Source of the DNA: UBA1361 sp041656375 | Lineage (GTDB): Bacteria; Bacillota_I; Bacilli_A; RFN20; CAG-826 | Direction of reading: 5' to 3' | Length of the DNA: 64,000 nucleotides | Assembly: GCA_964410505.1 (NCBI GenBank) | Contig: CAYPGR010000004.1 | Span: forward strand, 21,670-85,669 | Shown: one piece after another, positions 61,785 to 64,000 of the stretch | Layout of the letters: the number at the start of each line of letters is the position of its first letter | Position numbering within the stretch: the first letter of the stretch is position 1 | Notes under the pieces: model-generated | What the model was told of the DNA's origin: nothing | What the model saw: only the letters and a program-made list of their open reading frames with translations | The model's database searches: none | Translations under genes and position numbers: made by a program

Positions 61785-62645
61785 ATGCGTAAAACAGCCA
61801 TTCTATTTGATTCAACTGCGGTCATTGACCCAGTTAACATTGAAAAATTCGATATTTCGTTTGTTTCAATGAACTTAGCCATTAACGGTGAAAACTTCCG
61901 TTCAATGGATCTCGACGAAGATAAGTTTCGACAAGAATTTTTAACCTATAAAAATGTCAAGAGTGGATCACCATCACCCTATGATTTTGAGGTGGTCATT
62001 AACGAAAAATTTAATCAAGGTTATGAAGAAGTCGTTATCATTACGCTTTCTAGCAAAATTAGTGCGACCTATAGCGTCGCAAAAATGGCCGTTGACACGT
62101 TAAGTGATGAACGAAAAGCAAAAACATTCGTCTTTGATTCCCTTTATGGATCGGTTGGCCAAGATGCGCTTGTTGCTTCACTAGTCAATCTCCTTGAACA
62201 AGATCCAACTGCCGCTCAAATCATGGCGGCACTTGAAAGTCGCGTGAACCAAAATACAGTATTATTTGAATTAGGCGACTTAAAACACCTCGTAAAAGGC
62301 GGTCGGCTTAGTACGATTAAATACATCATTAGTATGGCCTTAAAAATCCGCCCTCTCGTCGAATTTCATAACGGTGAGTTAAAGGTCATTGCTCAAAACC
62401 GTAATCGGAGTAAAACAATGGATGCGATTTTTAGCAAGATTGATGATTTTGTGACAAAATTCAAGCATGTTTATATCAATTTATTTAGTTATCATCCCAA
62501 TGATAATATTTTTGTTGCCCTCCGTGATATAATCAAGACACGTTGGCCACAAATTATCGTCAACGCAACCAAACGGATTGATCCAGTTTATATGACCCAT
62601 GTCGGCGTTGACGGATATGCCGTTTCAATTGTAAGTTTCAATTAG
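61785..62645 (+). CDS. DegV family fatty-acid-binding protein
   Basis: 286 aa from ATG 61785 (MRKTAILFDSTAVID), with GAGGA upstream; longer upstream starts overlap the previous gene and are rejected. DegV signatures are DSTAVID, the SGSPSPYDF loop, ITLSSKISATYSVAK and LGDLKHLVKGGRLS. In Gram-positives these (FakB) proteins present fatty acids to the kinase FakA for lipid synthesis. FakA is not in this window. Confidence 0.88.
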   Translation: MRKTAILFDSTAVIDPVNIEKFDISFVSMNLAINGENFRSMDLDEDKFRQEFLTYKNVKSGSPSPYDFEVVINEKFNQGYEEVVIITLSSKISATYSVAKMAVDTLSDERKAKTFVFDSLYGSVGQDALVASLVNLLEQDPTAAQIMAALESRVNQNTVLFELGDLKHLVKGGRLSTIKYIISMALKIRPLVEFHNGELKVIAQNRNRSKTMDAIFSKIDDFVTKFKHVYINLFSYHPNDNIFVALRDIIKTRWPQIIVNATKRIDPVYMTHVGVDGYAVSIVSFN

Positions 62646-62655
62646 GAGAGAACAT

Positions 62656-62982
62656 ATGAAAAACAAAAAAATCAGTGGGGGCGAATTAACGCTCTATATT
62701 ATCTACTTATTAATCGGATTAGGTGGTGTGACACTTGCGGTCTTAAATATTATCGGCATGAATATTCCCAATATCGAAAACCCGCTTCGCTTAGCCGATG
62801 AATCTTTTGCCAAAACAATGAAGATGAATTTCCTTGTCTTCGGCTCTTTACTTATTGTTTTGGCCGGTATATTATCGGCGATTACGCTAGCTGTTAATGG
62901 CGCTAAAGCCGAACTTATTGAAGAGAAAAAAGCCCGCCGTCAACAACGGATTGCGCTTGAAGATGCTTCTGAGTTAGAATAG
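62656..62982 (+). CDS. Hypothetical two-TM membrane protein
   Basis: 108 aa. TM1 at about residues 11-33 and TM2 at about 56-80, with a charged cytoplasmic C-terminus (EEKKARRQQR). No family recognised. SD AGGAGAG, 10 nt after degV, so it is part of the same operon; terminator follows. Confidence 0.7.
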   Translation: MKNKKISGGELTLYIIYLLIGLGGVTLAVLNIIGMNIPNIENPLRLADESFAKTMKMNFLVFGSLLIVLAGILSAITLAVNGAKAELIEEKKARRQQRIALEDASELE

Positions 62983-63002
62983 CTTTTATTTATTAAGTGA
63001 TG

Positions 63003-63031
63003 AAAAGTACTACCGGGCCGGTAGTACTTTT
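63003..63031. terminator. Bidirectional terminator overlapping the licA-like 3' end
   Basis: 12-bp perfect stem AAAAGTACTACC/GGTAGTACTTTT around GGGCC. The hairpin encodes the last residues (VLPAR) and stop of the minus-strand gene. Confidence 0.85.
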
Positions 63032-63888
63032 ATTTTATCCGCTAATAATTGCGCGAGACTTAGATAATTATCACTATATTTTTTAAAATCGATATGGAGT
63101 TTTTCACTTTGACCACTTAAATATTTGGCCAGAGCAACAATATGCCATTGGAGGACCTGGAACATCCGATAGAACATCACTCGCCTTAATTCATGGGGTT
63201 GAGCTTCTCTTTTTAAATAAGCATTTAAAAGATTTAGGCTATCATTAAAAAAATCAATGTTTCCAAAACTTGCAATATCAAAGAAGGGATCGTTCATCCC
63301 GGCAAATTCAAAATCTACTAGAAAATATTTTTCTTTATCCTTGATGATATTAGACCGTTGCGCATCTCCGTGAGTAAAGACTTTTGGTAAGGATTCGTAG
63401 TGCGTATGGTATTCATTCGTCCATAAGGCTTTGAGTTGGGTATATGTGTCAGTTAGATGATTTTTAACAAGTTTCTCATAGCGTTTAAAGCGTCCTGGCA
63501 TATCGTAATCAATCCCTTCAATGTCAAGGCTATGAAGATATCTTAACTCATTGGCCACCCCTTCGTAATCAGCATTTGTTAAATCCTTTGTCAAATTATG
63601 GCCGGGGAGGTAGGACGCAATTTTAATGCCGGTCTTCGTATCGTAGTAAAGGGTTTTACTCGTAATTTCGAAGGGTTCTAGAAGAAAGAGATGAAGTTTT
63701 TCACTCGGATAGTCAACGTATATTTTACCTTCGTGATTAGCGATACGAATGACATAATCGATTCCATTTACGACGACGTGATAAGTATAGTTACTCATCC
63801 CGCCTAAAAAGCGTTCACAGTAGGTAATGTGAATATTTTTTGTGTTTAAAAATTTTTCAAAAGCACGCGTAATTTTCATTTTTTGCAT
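63010..63888 (-). CDS. LicA/choline kinase-family phosphotransferase
   Basis: 292 aa. Aminoglycoside/choline kinase fold: GGMSNYTYHV, then THGDAQRSNII (Brenner motif) and DFEFAGMNDPFFDIA. Related to LicA choline kinases, which feed phosphocholine decoration of glycolipids or polymers; ethanolamine or thiamine kinases are alternatives. On the minus strand TAAAAT ends 6 nt before the ATG, with no SD. Divergent from tRNA-Arg. Confidence 0.82.
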   Translation of the reverse strand: MQKMKITRAFEKFLNTKNIHITYCERFLGGMSNYTYHVVVNGIDYVIRIANHEGKIYVDYPSEKLHLFLLEPFEITSKTLYYDTKTGIKIASYLPGHNLTKDLTNADYEGVANELRYLHSLDIEGIDYDMPGRFKRYEKLVKNHLTDTYTQLKALWTNEYHTHYESLPKVFTHGDAQRSNIIKDKEKYFLVDFEFAGMNDPFFDIASFGNIDFFNDSLNLLNAYLKREAQPHELRRVMFYRMFQVLQWHIVALAKYLSGQSEKLHIDFKKYSDNYLSLAQLLADKIKVLPAR

Positions 63889-63936
63889 ACATGTATTTTA
63901 CTACTTATTGTCGAAATTTGATATGATTAAGAGAGT

Positions 63937-64000
63937 GCGCTGGTAGCTCAGTGGATAGAGCAATCGCCTCCTAAGCGGTAGGTCGGAGGTTTGAATCCTC
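63937..64000 (+). tRNA. tRNA-Arg (CCU), partial at window end
   Basis: The first 64 nt are present: acceptor GCGCTGG, D-arm, anticodon stem ATCGC/GCGGT with loop CTCCTAA (anticodon CCT), and the T-arm as far as CCTC. The 3' end lies beyond the window. Confidence 0.92.

Noticed and set aside
1..64000. Mycoplasma-type code (TGA as Trp)
   Set aside because: TGA ends several genes whose products have the expected length (miaB, ymcA, mutL, miaA, metK), while Trp is TGG in conserved positions.
1..64000. CRISPR arrays, insertion sequences, rRNA genes
   Set aside because: No regularly spaced repeats, no transposase-like ORF or IS terminal repeats, and no rRNA-like conserved blocks were found by eye.

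Overview
The window is a chromosome segment of a low-GC Gram-positive bacterium that uses the standard genetic code. TGA ends several genes (miaB, ymcA, mutL, miaA, metK) and is not read as Trp. Gene order is Bacillus-like in many blocks: rsmG-parA-parB, cmk-der-gpsA-hup, dnaD-nth, gpsB-rnpB, rny-ymdB-miaB-ymcA-mutS-mutL-miaA and argS-rpoE-fba. The sporulation and wall genes that sit inside these blocks in Bacillus (spoIVA, ponA, spoVS, cotE) are absent. My inference is a reduced, non-sporulating, possibly wall-less Bacilli/Mollicutes lineage close to Acholeplasmatales, Izemoplasmatales, Haloplasmatales or uncultured RF39-type groups. Species cannot be named from the sequence.

Layout. 1-2500: the last codons of rsmG, then parA-parB, then an FMN riboswitch controlling the riboflavin ECF component ribU. 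2500-12000: ferredoxin, a cmk-der-gpsA-hup block, a short CCA-enzyme-like gene, a GlmS whose glutaminase half has lost its active site, dnaD-nth, and recU plus a DEDDh exonuclease on the minus strand. 11.6-31 kb: gpsB, RNase P RNA, pgsA, cinA-C, recA, RNase Y and its partners, mismatch repair, miaA, fhs, DUF951, and a three-gene MacB/FtsX-type ABC exporter. 30.4-40 kb: cold-shock protein, ychF, argS-rpoE-fba, an NrnA/CysQ/two-5'-nucleotidase block for nucleotide turnover, and a NifU-like protein. 40-43.6 kb: an OYE reductase, a glutathione peroxidase family protein, and a 1.3-kb element at the 3' end of tRNA-Leu(UAA), bounded by 64-bp perfect direct repeats and carrying one DUF3825 gene; then a five-tRNA operon. 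43.6-51.6 kb: pgi and neighbours, gpmI, an M3 peptidase, the redox repressor rex, a maa-type acetyltransferase and tRNA-Leu(GAG). 51.6-57.3 kb: a surface glycosylation locus (GtrB-type glycosyltransferase, YfhO, a Gpi18-like GT-C enzyme and a GtrA flippase). 57.3-64 kb: pduL, a compact SAM-I-like riboswitch before metK, hpf, a Cof phosphatase, an unknown gene, degV, a LicA-like kinase and the start of tRNA-Arg(CCU).

Most genes are housekeeping. The items most worth a second look are the tRNA-Leu integration scar with its lone cargo gene, the glutaminase-dead GlmS, a ParB lacking its CTPase motifs, the unusual metK leader, an ABC ATPase that appears to start at ATT, and a repeated promoter architecture in which the -10 box lies 6-8 nt before an ATG with no Shine-Dalgarno, suggesting leaderless mRNAs.
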